From assembly GCF_009695915.1 (NCBI RefSeq), contig NZ_VUMZ01000001.1:1-64000 (forward strand): a DNA stretch of 64,000 bases. The letters are read 5' to 3'. How positions within the stretch are numbered: the stretch's first letter is position 1; every line of letters starts with the position of its first letter. Under the pieces are notes generated by a model, which saw only the letters and a list, made by a program, of their open reading frames with translations, did no database searches and was not told the DNA's origin. Origin of the DNA: Hornefia butyriciproducens (GTDB lineage Bacteria; Bacillota; Clostridia; Peptostreptococcales; Anaerovoracaceae). Both the position numbers and the translations under genes were made by a program. This document shows, piece by piece, positions 62,180 to 64,000 of this stretch.

Positions 62180-63201
62180 AACCTGCACTTCCAATCTTTT
62201 ACTGCCGCGGCCATGGTTATACCGTTTTCCGCGGTTCTCGGGATAAGCAGCCTTCCTTCCGCTGCCCGCACACAGCTGCGTTCGCAGATATTATCCGCTC
62301 CTGTTATCTTCTCCACAAAATCTGAATGATGAAAGGCGCCCTCCGTCTCCATCAGCTCCCGGGCGGAAAAAATCCGCAGGGGTACATCGTGTCTCCGGCA
62401 GAAGGCAACAAGCGCCGCCTCTTCCTTTTTCAGTTCGATCGTAGCGATCTGACGTACAGTACAGATATGAATGTGATGCTCTGCCAGAAACCTTTCCACG
62501 AAATGCTCCAGACTCTGTTCCGGCGTGCTCCGACGGCATCCGATTCCCAGGGTGACGATGCGCGGAACTACCTTCATCGTATGCACGAAAGGCTCCGGTT
62601 CGCCGGACAGACTCACGGAAACTCCGCACTCATACCGCTCTGCATCTTCCTCCGTCCGCACATCCGCAAGTTCCGGAGGAAGTTCACCCTCTAGGGGAAA
62701 AGGCCCTCGCCATAGACCGATTCTGTCACCCCTCAGCACAGCTCCGGATACATACCGAATGGCATCCGTGTTCAAAACCCGGCATCCGCCCTCTGCAGCC
62801 CAGACATCTGCAGCAAATTTTCCGTGCAGATCGGTTGCAGTGGTGATCACCGGCTGAGCTCCTGTCAACGCCGCCAGTTCCCTCGCGAATCGATTTCCTC
62901 CTCCGATATGCCCGGAAAGCACCGGAATTACAAACTGCCCCAGTTCATCCATCACGACCACCGCAGGATCCCTGTCCTTTTTCTGTATATAAGGCGCGAT
63001 GAGACGCACACAGATCCCCGCTGCGCCGATGAAGAGGAAACGGTCGTATTCACGAAAATGCTCCTCGATAAATTCCCTCGCTGTTCCTCTGTCTCCGCGA
63101 AAGAGATCGACCGGTTCTGCGGAGGATTCGGAAGTCAGCGCCGCCTCCACCTTCCCGGCCAGCGCCCTGCCGGTATCCGTAAAGGCCAGGATTCCGATCA
63201 T
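62176..63201 (-). CDS. cbiG: cobalt-precorrin 5A hydrolase
   Basis: Opens the delta-lactone ring and releases the C20 fragment as acetaldehyde. 341 residues. The N-terminal part has FIGAAGICVRLIAPYIQKKD and VIPVLSGHIGGGNRFAREL. The C-terminal CbiG/CobE domain starts near residue 215 (LGIGCRRSTPEQSLEHFV) and includes DVPLRIFSARELM. It overlaps cbiF by 4 nt (ATGA). Confidence 0.96.
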   Translation of the reverse strand: MIGILAFTDTGRALAGKVEAALTSESSAEPVDLFRGDRGTAREFIEEHFREYDRFLFIGAAGICVRLIAPYIQKKDRDPAVVVMDELGQFVIPVLSGHIGGGNRFARELAALTGAQPVITTATDLHGKFAADVWAAEGGCRVLNTDAIRYVSGAVLRGDRIGLWRGPFPLEGELPPELADVRTEEDAERYECGVSVSLSGEPEPFVHTMKVVPRIVTLGIGCRRSTPEQSLEHFVERFLAEHHIHICTVRQIATIELKKEEAALVAFCRRHDVPLRIFSARELMETEGAFHHSDFVEKITGADNICERSCVRAAEGRLLIPRTAENGITMAAAVKDWKCRF

Positions 63202-63947
63202 TTTTCCGCCTCCCGGAACTGATGACTGAAGCCCGGATCATACAGCCTGGACCGCTCGTACCGGTCGCCCAGGAATCCTCCCACCAGAATCAGGGCCATC
63301 TTGTGAATTCCGTTCTCCTCTGCCGCACGGGGAATATTTTCCACGGTCGTACGAATCACCTTCTGATCCGGCCAAGTCGCCTTGTATACGATAGCCGCAG
63401 GGGAATCCGGCGCATAGCCGCCCTCGATCAATCTTCGGGAAAGTTCCTCCAGCATCGTTGATGTCAGGAAAACGACCATGGTCGCCCCGTGCTGCGCCAG
63501 CGAAGATATTTCCTCCTTCTCCGGAACCGGTGTCCGTCCTGCCATTCTGGTCAGAATCACTGTCTGACTCACATCCGGCAGAGTATATTCCGCATTCAGC
63601 GCGGACGCCGCTCCAATGAAGGAACTGACTCCCGGCACATAACTGTACTCGATTCCAAGCTCCTCCAGGCGGTCCATCTGCTCCCGTATCGCACCATAGA
63701 TACAGGGATCACCCGTATGAAGGCGCACCACACAGCGGTCCCTGCTGCTGTTCATCACCGAAATAACCTGCTCCAGCGTCATGCCGGCGCTGTCGTAAAT
63801 TTCACATTCCGGCTTCGCCCTCTTCAGCAGCGCCGGATTGACCAGCGACCCTGCGTAAATGATTACATCCGCCTCTTCCAGAAGCCGTGCGCCCCGGACT
63901 GTAATGAGATCTTCCGCTCCCGGACCTGCTCCGATAAAATAAATCAT
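63198..63947 (-). CDS. cbiF: cobalt-precorrin-4 C11-methyltransferase
   Basis: SAM-dependent tetrapyrrole methylase, 249 residues. Motifs MIYFIGAGPGAEDLITVRGA, HTGDPCIYGAIREQM, YVPGVSSFIGAASALNAEYT and PAAIVYKATWPDQ are characteristic. GGAGGAAAATGT precedes the ATG. The remaining early genes (cbiL, cbiD, chelatase) and any cobalamin riboswitch should lie to the right of the window. The last 53 bp contain only the upstream spacer. Confidence 0.97.
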   Translation of the reverse strand: MIYFIGAGPGAEDLITVRGARLLEEADVIIYAGSLVNPALLKRAKPECEIYDSAGMTLEQVISVMNSSRDRCVVRLHTGDPCIYGAIREQMDRLEELGIEYSYVPGVSSFIGAASALNAEYTLPDVSQTVILTRMAGRTPVPEKEEISSLAQHGATMVVFLTSTMLEELSRRLIEGGYAPDSPAAIVYKATWPDQKVIRTTVENIPRAAEENGIHKMALILVGGFLGDRYERSRLYDPGFSHQFREAEK

Positions 63948-64000
63948 ACATTTTCCTCCGCTCTCTGATATCCATACTCTTATACTATATACTCGATATT

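Noticed and set aside
63948-64000. Cobalamin riboswitch before cbiF
   Set aside because: Only 53 bp remain and they hold no B12-box; any riboswitch would be outside the window.

Overview
The window looks like a chromosomal segment from a low-GC-lineage anaerobe (Bacillota, class Clostridia), although its coding regions are moderately GC-rich. Evidence: GlgC/GlgD pairing, the purR-spoVG and prs-pth-mfd-mazG-rqcP gene neighbourhoods known from Bacillus subtilis, the tig-clpP-clpX-lon-ysxC block, GlpP, PduL, a Cat1-type CoA transferase and the anaerobic (cbi) cobalamin route. A family such as Anaerovoracaceae is possible but is only a guess. No transposase, prophage, integrase or CRISPR array is visible.

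Region 1 (1-18.4 kb) is a glycogen locus. A strong leftward rRNA-type promoter sits at the very left edge. Then come glgP and glgA (minus), a divergent promoter region, glgB-glgC-glgD-GH13 amylase-phosphoglucomutase (plus), a 4-alpha-glucanotransferase fused to a PfkB sugar kinase (minus), and pgi (plus). Together these cover glucose-6-P to glucose-1-P to ADP-glucose to branched glycogen, and the way back. The three polymer-handling enzymes GlgP, GlgA and GlgB carry unusual lysine/arginine-rich N-terminal tails, and several enzymes have low-complexity insertions. With the MalQ-PfkB fusion, this is the most unusual part of the window.

Region 2 (18.4-36.4 kb) is housekeeping: rqcP, hup, mazG, a SpoVB-like flippase, an amidohydrolase, mfd, pth, prs, a stand-alone GlmU-type acetyltransferase and murC on the minus strand; purR and spoVG on plus; pyk minus; a CoA transferase plus; proX minus; a small BFD-like [2Fe-2S] protein plus. 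Between rqcP and hup lies a gene-free array of seven successive hairpins containing members of two dispersed repeat families.

Region 3 (36.4-47 kb) holds six tRNA genes in one minus-strand transcription unit (Met, Val, Asp, a 115-bp tandem duplication, His, Gln, Cys), then lgt-ychF (plus) and a minus-strand run: DUF5688, a small unknown protein, a beta-CASP metallo-beta-lactamase, glpP, a PHP phosphoesterase, a DJ-1 protein, pduL, hpt and a YkvA protein. Region 4 (47-54.9 kb) is the protein quality-control block ysxC-lon-clpX-clpP-tig plus a CYTH protein and a membrane protein. Region 5 (55-64 kb) is a tightly overlapping cobalamin operon (cbiF-G-H-J-ET-A-B-P-C in transcription order) whose start lies beyond the right edge.
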